Positions 17,213-25,207 of a DNA stretch of 32,785 bases are shown one piece after another. The stretch is from Filomicrobium sp. (GTDB lineage Bacteria; Pseudomonadota; Alphaproteobacteria; Rhizobiales; Hyphomicrobiaceae), in contig NZGY01000103.1 of NCBI GenBank assembly GCA_002689605.1, positions 19,437-52,221 of the forward strand, read 5' to 3'. The notes beneath the pieces are model-generated. The model did not search any database, had not been told where the DNA came from, and was given only the letters and a program-made list of their open reading frames with translations. Position 1 is the first letter of the stretch. Each line of letters starts with the position of its first letter. The position numbers and the translations under genes were made by a program.

Positions 17213-17355
17213 AAGAGCCTATCCCTGTCGCAATCATGTACTGGACTGTCGATCCTCTCTGGGGCGACGGAATTTGCTTTTATGAAGACGTCTACAAGCG
17301 TGACGCAAAGGTCCTAAAGGCACTCGATGCAAAATTTCGCCCGGTGGCCCGTTAG
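17188..17355 (+). pseudogene. 3' fragment of an L,D-transpeptidase gene
   Basis: About 55 codons ending at TAG 17353-17355 read N-L-K-E-P-I-P-V-A-I-M-Y-W-T-V followed by F-Y-E-D-V-Y-K-R-D-A. That is the C-terminal pattern of YcbB-type murein L,D-transpeptidases (x-L-x-x-P-I-P-V-x-x-x-Y-x-T, then D-x-Y-x-x-D). The YkuD catalytic domain with its His and Cys is entirely absent upstream, replaced by the truncated RND pump in a different frame. No start codon suits this piece. It is therefore a relic left by the deletion that removed the pump's end. The left edge is approximate (17183-17195). Confidence 0.7.
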
Positions 17356-17476
17356 TCGATTTTGAGCACAATCCCGATATCAAGTGCAATACGACGGATA
17401 TCCCTAGCCAGTCTAAATAAGTATCCGCATAGTCCATCTTAGAACATGATTCAATCCAGACGAGCTGGCAGCATAC

Positions 17477-19288
17477 ATGAACGATATCGATTTGATCGCG
17501 CTTCAAGTTCGCGAGAAGCACGAAATCCAAGCGGCCATATCGGCCTGGCTCAACGCGTTCGAAGTGGCCTTGGCAAATGCCGATAGAGCCGCCCTTGCTG
17601 ACCTCTTCATAGACGATTGCCACTGGCGAGATGTCCTAGCGTTCACATGGCATCTGACGCCGAGAACGGGCACTGGATCGATTGTTGACGGATTGTTATC
17701 GCGGCAACCCGCTGTCCAGGCACACAACTTTGAGATAGATCAAGACCGGACACCTCCCCGCCGCATGAAACGGGTCGGCCGCGATTGCGTAGAGGTCATT
17801 TACAAGTTCGAAACAACAGTTGGCCGCTGCGCCGGAGTGTTGCGCCTTGTATCCTCCAACGAGGACGCGTCTGGTACTTACCGCGCATGGATGATCTCAA
17901 CCTCTTTGGACGAACTCAAAGGCTTTGAAGAAAAAATTGGTCCACGTCGCCCAACTGGTGATGCGTATTCCAGAAACTTTGGCGGCGACAATTGGGAAGA
18001 CGTAAGGCGCAAAGCACAAATTTACGATGACCGCGACCCAACCGTCCTTGTTGTTGGCGGTGCACAAGCTGGTCTCGCAATATCCGCCTGCCTCAATCAA
18101 CTCGGTGTCGACAACCTCGTTGTCGAAAAATGGCCGCGCATTGGAGACAGCTGGAGAAAGCGCTATCATTCGCTCGCGCTCCATAACGACATCAGCGTGA
18201 ACAATCTCCCATATCTCCCGTTCCCGCAAACGTGGCCTAACTACATCCCGAAGGACATGCTCGGCCTTTGGTTTGAGTTTTACGCGCAGGTCATGGAGAT
18301 CAATCATTGGACCAATACAGAGTTCACCAAAAGTGAATGGGACGAACAGTCCCAATGTTGGAACGCAACTCTGCGCCGCGCAGATGGCAACGAGCAGGTT
18401 TTACGACCCCGCCATATAGTTTTCGCCAACGGTGTATCAAGCTACCCATATACCCCGGATATCCCTGGATTGGATGAGTTCGAGGGAGAGGTCATTCATT
18501 CTGAGGGCTTCGACAGTGGTGCTCCATTCGCAGGCAAAAGAGCGCTCATCCTTGGAACCGGTTCATCGGCAAACGACATAGCGCTCGATCTACACAGCTA
18601 CGGTTGTGACACGACCATTGTACAGCGGGGATCCACAACCGTTGTATCAATCTACCCATCCGCAAAGTTGAACTACGCGCTATACGAGGAAGGCCCGTCT
18701 GTCGAAGATTGCGATCTGATTGGCTCAGCGCCAACACCACCGCTCATTCTCGAAGCTTACAAGCTTGGCGTTAAAAGGATGCTGGAGCTTGACCACGATA
18801 TGATCGAGGGTCTCAAAAGCATCGGCTTCAAATTCGATGTTGGTGAAGACGAGACGGGCCACCAGATGAAGTATCGACGACGAGGCGGTGGTTACAATCT
18901 GGATGCGGGTAGCTCGGCCCTCATGATCAACGGCGAAATTGGCCTCTTGCAGAATGACACTATCGAGCGTTACTGCAAAGAAGGCGCATTGCTGAAGGAT
19001 GGCACCATTGTTCCCGCCGATGTCATCGTCCTTGCAACGGGCTACTATCCACAGGGCGAACTTGTTCGTCGCGCACTCGGCGAAGAAATGGCAGAACGCA
19101 TAGGTCCGATCTGGGGCGAAGACGAAGATGGCGAGCTAGCGAACATGTTCAAACGCACACCGCAGCCCGGCACCTGGTTCATTGCAGGAAGTCTTACTCA
19201 GGCACGCATCTATTCAAAGCTCATGGCTTTGCAAATCAAAGCGATCGAAGAAGGTCTCGTGGATACAGATCCTTACGCGAAGAACTGA
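17477..19288 (+). CDS. Flavin-containing monooxygenase with N-terminal SnoaL-like domain
   Basis: This 603-residue protein has an N-terminal NTF2/SnoaL-like domain (about 10-150; I-S-A-W-L-N-A-F-E..., helix then beta sheet with Trp/His-rich strands). A class B flavoprotein monooxygenase follows. The FAD Rossmann motif is G-G-A-Q-A-G-L (194-200). The FMO signature F-x-G-x-x-x-H is F335 to His341 (F-E-G-E-V-I-H), and the NADPH Rossmann motif is G-T-G-S-S-A (360-365). Such enzymes add oxygen to N or S atoms or do Baeyer-Villiger reactions. The domain order is a known arrangement. It is on the plus strand after the RND relic and converges on the HyuB2 gene with 56 bases between. A link to the ring-degradation genes is likely but unproven. 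Confidence 0.9.
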   Translation: MNDIDLIALQVREKHEIQAAISAWLNAFEVALANADRAALADLFIDDCHWRDVLAFTWHLTPRTGTGSIVDGLLSRQPAVQAHNFEIDQDRTPPRRMKRVGRDCVEVIYKFETTVGRCAGVLRLVSSNEDASGTYRAWMISTSLDELKGFEEKIGPRRPTGDAYSRNFGGDNWEDVRRKAQIYDDRDPTVLVVGGAQAGLAISACLNQLGVDNLVVEKWPRIGDSWRKRYHSLALHNDISVNNLPYLPFPQTWPNYIPKDMLGLWFEFYAQVMEINHWTNTEFTKSEWDEQSQCWNATLRRADGNEQVLRPRHIVFANGVSSYPYTPDIPGLDEFEGEVIHSEGFDSGAPFAGKRALILGTGSSANDIALDLHSYGCDTTIVQRGSTTVVSIYPSAKLNYALYEEGPSVEDCDLIGSAPTPPLILEAYKLGVKRMLELDHDMIEGLKSIGFKFDVGEDETGHQMKYRRRGGGYNLDAGSSALMINGEIGLLQNDTIERYCKEGALLKDGTIVPADVIVLATGYYPQGELVRRALGEEMAERIGPIWGEDEDGELANMFKRTPQPGTWFIAGSLTQARIYSKLMALQIKAIEEGLVDTDPYAKN

Positions 19289-19344
19289 AGCCAAAACCGC
19301 AACGCTGGCTGAACCAAAAAGCAAACGCCGGCATTGCTCCAAGT

Positions 19345-20991
19345 TCACGTTTTCTTCCAGCCATAGTCACGCGCAGCCGCTTGATCAGTTATATAGCCAT
19401 CCGCAAGATCCGCTGTAACAGCTTCACTGACTCTATCAGAGGCATTGCCATATCCAGCACCACCAGCGCATTGAATGGCAAAGACATCGCCTTTCTGTAG
19501 AACCTTGGTTTTCTTTGAGTGCACTGCTTCCCCATTGATGCTGACGGCTGCAGGCGCACCAGACTGACCACCTTCAATCCCTATTGTCGGATGCTCCGTA
19601 CGATCCATCCGGACGGCGAAGGTCATAGCTTCATCGGATGTGGATTCGACGGCAAGCGCTTGACCGAGCCCCCCACGAAACTCACCAGCACCGCCTGAGT
19701 CAGCCGCCAATTGTTTGTAGCGAAACAGCAAGGGCTTCTCGTTCTCCGTAACCTCAACGGGCACGCCAGAGATATTTGCCGGGAAGCCGAGAGCAGAGAC
19801 CCCATCAAGCGATGGCCGGCCTCCCAGACCACCATTGGCAAACATGATGTCTACGAAACGACGCCCGCTGTTAGCCGTACCCATATAGGCCGTTAGGTGG
19901 GGAGGAGCGCCGGTTTCTGCATTCGCACGACCGGGCATGGCTTGACCAAGTGTGCGGATGATTAGGCTCGGAAGATACATAGATACCAGCGCTCGGCCTC
20001 CGAGAGCAGAAGGGTAGGTCGCGTTAATGACAGTTCCATCCGGCACAGTGTATTCAATACGTTTTAGCGTAGCACCATTCACTGGTGATCCCGGTCGCGC
20101 AAAACAAATGCAACCAAATGCTATCTCCGCAAATGACCAGCGCCACGTCGTATTGATACCAAATTGATCCTGATCGGATGTTCCTGTGCAGTCGACCTTG
20201 ATACGATCACCGTCAACAGTGATAGCGCAACAAAGTTTTAATGCCTGATTAAACCCATCCGTCTCAACCTCGCCACGGTAGGTCCCATCGGGTATCGCAG
20301 ATATTGCCTCCGCCATAGCGAGATCTGATCGTTTCCAAATCTCTTCGAAAAGCTCATCCAGGCAATCAAGTTTATTGGCATCCATGAACTCTTCGACGCG
20401 TCGCGCCGTGATGGTATTCGCCGCCAACTGCGCTTCTAGATCTCCGATAACGATATCTGGCACCCTTACGTTCATCCGGATAATTCGAAACAAGTCTTCG
20501 TTTGGCTGAGCTGCCTGGTAGAGCTTGATCACCGGCAAACGGAAACCTTCCTCGAAGATCTCTTTCGAGTCGGCTGAAAGCAATCTCCCACCAACATCAG
20601 GCGAATGGGAAACATTCATCGCGTAGGCCACAATTCGACCGTTGCGAAAAATCGGGGTCACAAAGAACACATCGTTGATCTGGCTGGCGCCAATCCAGGG
20701 ATCCGTTGTGATCAGGCTGTCGCCGGGTTGCAATGTCTCGGGTGGGTAGGCCGCGAGAAAGTCATGCAACGCGAAAGACATGCATCCCGTGAACTCGGGA
20801 AACCCATGTCTGCCTTGGGCAATCATCTCGCCTTTGGTGTCAAACAGCGCGCAGCTAAAATCCCAGGCATCCGTAACAATGCGGGAGAATGCAGTGCGCA
20901 GCAGCGTCGCCTGCGCCTCATCGACAATGGTGATGAGCTTGTTCCACCACATCGTCAGTGTAACAGCATCCAGCTCTCGCTTATCACTCAT
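19345..20991 (-). CDS. Hydantoinase B/oxoprolinase family subunit (HyuB2)
   Basis: This 548-residue protein is the second subunit of an ATP-dependent cyclic amidase of the hydantoinase/5-oxoprolinase/acetone carboxylase group. The family N-terminus is present, with a segment ending in D-F-S-C-A-L-F. The H-S-P-D-V-G-G motif is at 129-135. The segment that normally reads N-D-P-Y-x-G-G-T-H-x-x-D is T-D-P-W-I-G-A-S-Q-I-N-D here (96-107), so the conserved His is Gln104. HyuB1 at 23171-25207 keeps that His. The C-terminal G-G-A-G-Y-G loop is also normal. It is the last gene of the operon and overlaps HyuA2 by four bases (20988-20991). The length equals typical HyuB. Substrate unknown. Confidence 0.9.
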   Translation of the reverse strand: MSDKRELDAVTLTMWWNKLITIVDEAQATLLRTAFSRIVTDAWDFSCALFDTKGEMIAQGRHGFPEFTGCMSFALHDFLAAYPPETLQPGDSLITTDPWIGASQINDVFFVTPIFRNGRIVAYAMNVSHSPDVGGRLLSADSKEIFEEGFRLPVIKLYQAAQPNEDLFRIIRMNVRVPDIVIGDLEAQLAANTITARRVEEFMDANKLDCLDELFEEIWKRSDLAMAEAISAIPDGTYRGEVETDGFNQALKLCCAITVDGDRIKVDCTGTSDQDQFGINTTWRWSFAEIAFGCICFARPGSPVNGATLKRIEYTVPDGTVINATYPSALGGRALVSMYLPSLIIRTLGQAMPGRANAETGAPPHLTAYMGTANSGRRFVDIMFANGGLGGRPSLDGVSALGFPANISGVPVEVTENEKPLLFRYKQLAADSGGAGEFRGGLGQALAVESTSDEAMTFAVRMDRTEHPTIGIEGGQSGAPAAVSINGEAVHSKKTKVLQKGDVFAIQCAGGAGYGNASDRVSEAVTADLADGYITDQAAARDYGWKKT

Positions 20992-23096
20992 GATAGAACT
21001 CCGCTGATATCAATGACGAGCATGCGTTGCTCATCCACCGTTAGGTATCCTTTGTCAGGGACGACTGTAGTCGACTCGTGATCTTCAATGACACAAGGAC
21101 CATCAATCTGCGCACCTATAGGCAATTCACTGCGTTCATAAACACGACACTGCACAGCTTCATCGGAGCCAGGGAAGGTAATCTCTCGCTCAGCTTTCAC
21201 CGCCACGTCTGTTGAAGATGCCGAACGGCCAGGCCAAACGATATCCAGTTCCGGGAGCGGCCCAATGATGTTGAGGCGCCAACTCACCGTTTCAACTGGT
21301 ACATCGCGAATTTCTCTGCCATAGAAGTTGCGATAAGCAACATTGAACGCAGTCTCCATCTTCGCCATGTCGTTGGCCGAAAGCGGATAGCCCGACAGAG
21401 GAACAGTCACTTCGTAGCGCTGACCGTAATAACGCATATCCGCAGAGATGCTGACTTCAATACGGTCAGTGATTCCGGCATCCGCCAACTGGCGGCGCCC
21501 ATCAGCCTCAAGCTCAGCAAAGCGTGCGTTGACATAGTCCCAATCTACCTGGCTCAATTCGCGCATATAACCAAATGCGAAGTCAAACGAGTTTGGCGAC
21601 GTCAGGCAGCCGAGGGCCGATAGTACACCAGCTGCAAATGGAATACGGATCTTTGAAATCCCCAATCGTCGTGCAACATCCCAAGCGTGCGCCGGAGCAG
21701 CACCTCCAAATGCCATCAACGTATAACGACGGAGATCAATGCCCTGTTCTGCAGCGTAAACTCCTGCAGCATTGGCCATGTTATCGTTCACCACTTCAAA
21801 GATACTAGCAGCTGCACGTGTTGTGGTTGTTCCCATCGATTGGGCAACATTTACATCGATTGCAGCCAGTGATTTCTTGCGATCAAGCTGCATCTTACCG
21901 CCGAGGAAGTAATCTGGATTGAGAAATCCTAGAGCGACGTCAGCATCTGTAACGGTCGCAGATTCGCCACCTCGTCCGTAGCATGCTGGCCCAGGCGATG
22001 AGCCTGAGCTCTCAGGCCCAATCGTCAACAATCCCAACGCATCAATGTTGGCAATACTGCCCCCGCCGGCACCAATCTCGATAAGGTCAACAGCCGGCGC
22101 CTTCAAAAGCAGTCCGCTTCCCTTCATGAAGCGTTTGACCCGCGCGACTTCCAATTCGTTAGCGCGTGTAGGCTCGTAATCTGTAACAAGAGAAATCTTC
22201 GCTGTTGTGCCACCCATATCGAAAGACAGCATATGCGGCGTTTGCAATTCGCGTGCATAGTGAGCAGCAATCGCAACACCGGCTGCAGGCCCGGATTCAA
22301 CCAGCCTGACAGGATATTTCCGTGCTGCATCAAGGCTGAGCGTTCCGGCATTCGATCCAATCACGAAGAATGCCCCTGTTGAACCTAGGCTTGCCAGGGC
22401 TTCGGAAAGATCACCAAGATATCGATCAATCAACGGTTGTACGTACGCGTTTGCAACTGTCGTCGATACCCTGCCGTATTCACCGATTTCCGGCAGAACT
22501 TCACTGGACAGCGCCACAGGAACGTCTGGTTTCCAATGTTGTACCACCTCCCTTGCGGCCAGCTCGTTGTCAGAATTCGCATAACTGTGCAGGAAGCACA
22601 CCGCAATTGCTTCGACATCCCGCAAGTGCTCTGAGTCTAGTGCTGCCTGGATATCTTCGGACTTTAGCGGAGTGATCTTCGTACCATCGTACTTGGTCCG
22701 TTCATCAATTCCGATGCGACGACGGCGGGGAACAAGCGGCTCCGGGAACTGTATGAAGAGATCATGCAAATCGTAGCGCAGCTCGGTCCGCGTTTCGAGG
22801 ACATCCCGAAAGCCCTCCGTTGTGAGCAATGCAGTCTTTGCTCCCTTGCGCTCAATGATTGCATTTGTCGCAAGGGTAGTTCCATGAACGAGTGTCCGGA
22901 TAGCTGACGCAGGAGCACCGGTTTGCCGCAGCATTTCCTGAACCGCTTCAAGTACGGCTTGTTCCGGTTCCTGAGGTGTCGTGAGAACTTTGGCTGAATG
23001 AATCGATCGGTTGTTCTCTTCAACCACAACGACATCCGTGAACGTGCCACCGATGTCGACTCCGATAGCCAAAAAGCGGGTTTCACTCAATATCAT
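20988..23096 (-). CDS. Hydantoinase A/oxoprolinase family ATPase subunit (HyuA2)
   Basis: This 702-residue protein is the ATP-using subunit that activates the cyclic substrate before ring opening. The N-terminal phosphate-1 motif is G-V-D-I-G-G-T-F-T-D, followed by H-G-T-T-L-A-T-N-A-I-I-E-R. The second ASKHA phosphate loop is D-M-G-G-T-T-A-K, where HyuA1 has D-M-G-G-T-S-T-D. The C-terminal region has R-Y-Y-G-Q-R-Y-E. It pairs with HyuB2 through a four-base overlap. GGGAGA is only one base before the annotated ATG; an in-frame TTG at 23090 (residue 3) has better spacing, so the true start is uncertain by two codons. A 74-base gap separates it from HyuB1. Confidence 0.9.
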   Translation of the reverse strand: MILSETRFLAIGVDIGGTFTDVVVVEENNRSIHSAKVLTTPQEPEQAVLEAVQEMLRQTGAPASAIRTLVHGTTLATNAIIERKGAKTALLTTEGFRDVLETRTELRYDLHDLFIQFPEPLVPRRRRIGIDERTKYDGTKITPLKSEDIQAALDSEHLRDVEAIAVCFLHSYANSDNELAAREVVQHWKPDVPVALSSEVLPEIGEYGRVSTTVANAYVQPLIDRYLGDLSEALASLGSTGAFFVIGSNAGTLSLDAARKYPVRLVESGPAAGVAIAAHYARELQTPHMLSFDMGGTTAKISLVTDYEPTRANELEVARVKRFMKGSGLLLKAPAVDLIEIGAGGGSIANIDALGLLTIGPESSGSSPGPACYGRGGESATVTDADVALGFLNPDYFLGGKMQLDRKKSLAAIDVNVAQSMGTTTTRAAASIFEVVNDNMANAAGVYAAEQGIDLRRYTLMAFGGAAPAHAWDVARRLGISKIRIPFAAGVLSALGCLTSPNSFDFAFGYMRELSQVDWDYVNARFAELEADGRRQLADAGITDRIEVSISADMRYYGQRYEVTVPLSGYPLSANDMAKMETAFNVAYRNFYGREIRDVPVETVSWRLNIIGPLPELDIVWPGRSASSTDVAVKAEREITFPGSDEAVQCRVYERSELPIGAQIDGPCVIEDHESTTVVPDKGYLTVDEQRMLVIDISGVLS

Positions 23097-23170
23097 TCTC
23101 CCATGAGCGGGTTCACTCTGAGGTCGAGTTACAAACGACTTTGATCATACGCAAAGAGCATTTGGTTCAT

Positions 23171-25207
23171 TCACAACCTGGGCGGCCCAAGCAGTCTCAC
23201 TTCCAAACTTTCACCACTTGATAAGCCCAGCATTGCTAGTCCATGCGCATCGATTGGACAGGAGCCGGGCTCCAACTCTTGGTCGATAAGCAGCCAAGCG
23301 CGCAATGGTGCGCCATGCCCACTCACAAGTTCAACGAGGCTTTCTGCCTGACCGCCGATAGCTTCCGCATCTGAAGGATGCAGCCGACAGATGCGGTGGC
23401 GACTAACAGCACCTGAACGGTAACTACAGTCTTCAGATACAGCCGTTAGTTGAACACGACCATTTCGCAATTTCTCACGCAAGGCTTCAGTCGCAGCTTC
23501 ATCAGGGCCAGCGTTCTCACTGGAAACAACCACGGCATAAACATCTCGCATAGCCTGTTCCGAGATATAATTCAGACGACAATCCTCTGCGACTTTCTCA
23601 GCAGGCCGATCCAATGGATCTCCATATCCCCCACCGCCGGCGGAACGTAAAACCACACGCTCACTTTCGTTCACAACGTGCCCACCGACCTTTCCAGGAG
23701 TGTCAAACTCGACCCGGGAATCATCAGCCCTCTCAACCCATGACGCGAGTGGCTTACCACTCCGTCCGCCAAGGACACCGAAGGCAGGTACAATGGCACC
23801 ATCAGACAACAATGAGTACTTTGCATCAGGCGCCGTTACACGTATGCGCCGACGCATAGCCAATCCGCCCCGCGAGCGTCCTGCCCCACCAGAATCCGTA
23901 TCGAGCTGGGAGTATTCGACGAGCAACGGGAACCGCGATTCAATAACTTCGGATGGTTGCACGGTTACCAAGTCTCCCCAGTCGAAGGGAGCCATAGCAC
24001 TGGGGCCATCGGCTTCATCAAAGCCACCGTTCCCACCACCTGACCATTCATAGTGGACCCACTCTCGACCACTTCGTGTATCAAAGCCACCGAGCAGGTT
24101 GTGGAACGATGATCGGCATAGATCTCCAGCGACTTTGTCTGGCACAACCTGACTCAACGCTCCAACCATTGTCGCAATCACACGCTTTCGGATCTCACCG
24201 TGCGAACCGGCCGGTGCAGGTCTGGAAACATTGACGATCGTGTTCTCTGGCGCAACAACATCAATGGCGCGAAACGAGCCTTGATTGAGCGGAGCGTCTG
24301 GATCAAAGATCGACTTAACGGCGATGAACACTGATGCTGCCGTAACCGCCAAAGTCGAATTCACCGGCACTGGAACTTGCGGCGACGCCCCTGTAAAATC
24401 TGCCGTAATTCTATCGCCATCAATCTTAAGCGATAACGGCAACAACAGCGGCTCAAACCCACCTTCGGGGAATGTCTCAAGATAATCTTCATAGCAGTAC
24501 GTGCCATCGGGTAGTCCGGTGATGCAGCTCCGCATACGTGCTTCTGCCCGATCTAAGTCCTGTTTCACAGCCTCCAAGAGAACGTCAACACCATAGCGAT
24601 CGCATAACTCCAGGATGCGCTTTTCCGCGACGCGACAGGCAGCAATTCCAGCGTAGAAGTCACCAATGCGCTCATCCGGAACCCGCATGTTGGCCAACAG
24701 CAGCTCCAAAGCTGCATCATTCATTTTCCCGCGTTCCATAATCTTGATTGGTGGAATACGGATACCTTCTTGGTAAATTTCCGTTGCCTTACCAGACATA
24801 CTTCCGGGCACCATGCCGCCAACATCCGGCCAGTGTTCCCGAACAGCCGGAAAGAAGATTAGTCGGTCATCACGAAACACCGGAAAAATGATTGTGACAT
24901 CGTTGAGATGCGTGCCACCAACATAGGGATCGTTGACAAGAATGATATCGCCAGGTTCAAGGTCATCACCAAACTTGGCCATCGCAGATTGAACAGTCCA
25001 CGGCATCGGCACCACGTGACTGCCGATATCTTCGGACTGCGCCACGACTTGACTATCTGGGGCAAAGAGACCGCAAGAAAAGTCCTTGGCTTCATAAATT
25101 GCCACCGACTTAGCCGTACGCATGACTGTCGCTCGCATTTCGCGCACAACAGAGATCAATCCTTGCGACATGACCTCAAGCGAGATTGGATCGATGGAGA
25201 TTGTCAT
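23171..25207 (-). CDS. Hydantoinase B/oxoprolinase family subunit with C-terminal extension (HyuB1)
   Basis: This 678-residue protein keeps the usual HyuB motifs N-D-P-Y-V-G-G-T-H-L-N-D (92-103) and H-W-P-D-V-G-G (125-131), and the glycine loop G-G-G-G-Y-G-D-P closes the core near residue 545. About 130 residues follow that HyuB2 lacks. Their last ~94 (from about 585) include R-L-x-P-S-D-A-E-A-I-G-G, W-L-L-I-D, L-E-P-G-S-C-P-I-D and L-G-L-S-S-G-E-S-L-E-V. This spacing recalls the double-psi beta-barrel seen in CDC48-N and related folds. That fold assignment is my inference. The start at 25207 is chosen because its ATG overlaps the HyuA1 TGA by four bases; the in-frame codon at 25231 is eight codons upstream, within HyuA1. 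Confidence 0.9.
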   Translation of the reverse strand: MTISIDPISLEVMSQGLISVVREMRATVMRTAKSVAIYEAKDFSCGLFAPDSQVVAQSEDIGSHVVPMPWTVQSAMAKFGDDLEPGDIILVNDPYVGGTHLNDVTIIFPVFRDDRLIFFPAVREHWPDVGGMVPGSMSGKATEIYQEGIRIPPIKIMERGKMNDAALELLLANMRVPDERIGDFYAGIAACRVAEKRILELCDRYGVDVLLEAVKQDLDRAEARMRSCITGLPDGTYCYEDYLETFPEGGFEPLLLPLSLKIDGDRITADFTGASPQVPVPVNSTLAVTAASVFIAVKSIFDPDAPLNQGSFRAIDVVAPENTIVNVSRPAPAGSHGEIRKRVIATMVGALSQVVPDKVAGDLCRSSFHNLLGGFDTRSGREWVHYEWSGGGNGGFDEADGPSAMAPFDWGDLVTVQPSEVIESRFPLLVEYSQLDTDSGGAGRSRGGLAMRRRIRVTAPDAKYSLLSDGAIVPAFGVLGGRSGKPLASWVERADDSRVEFDTPGKVGGHVVNESERVVLRSAGGGGYGDPLDRPAEKVAEDCRLNYISEQAMRDVYAVVVSSENAGPDEAATEALREKLRNGRVQLTAVSEDCSYRSGAVSRHRICRLHPSDAEAIGGQAESLVELVSGHGAPLRAWLLIDQELEPGSCPIDAHGLAMLGLSSGESLEVRLLGPPRL

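Noticed and set aside
17897-18355. A 152-codon minus-strand frame within the SnoaL-FMO gene
   Set aside because: The plus frame has FAD motifs and continuous homology; the minus frame has no family pattern.
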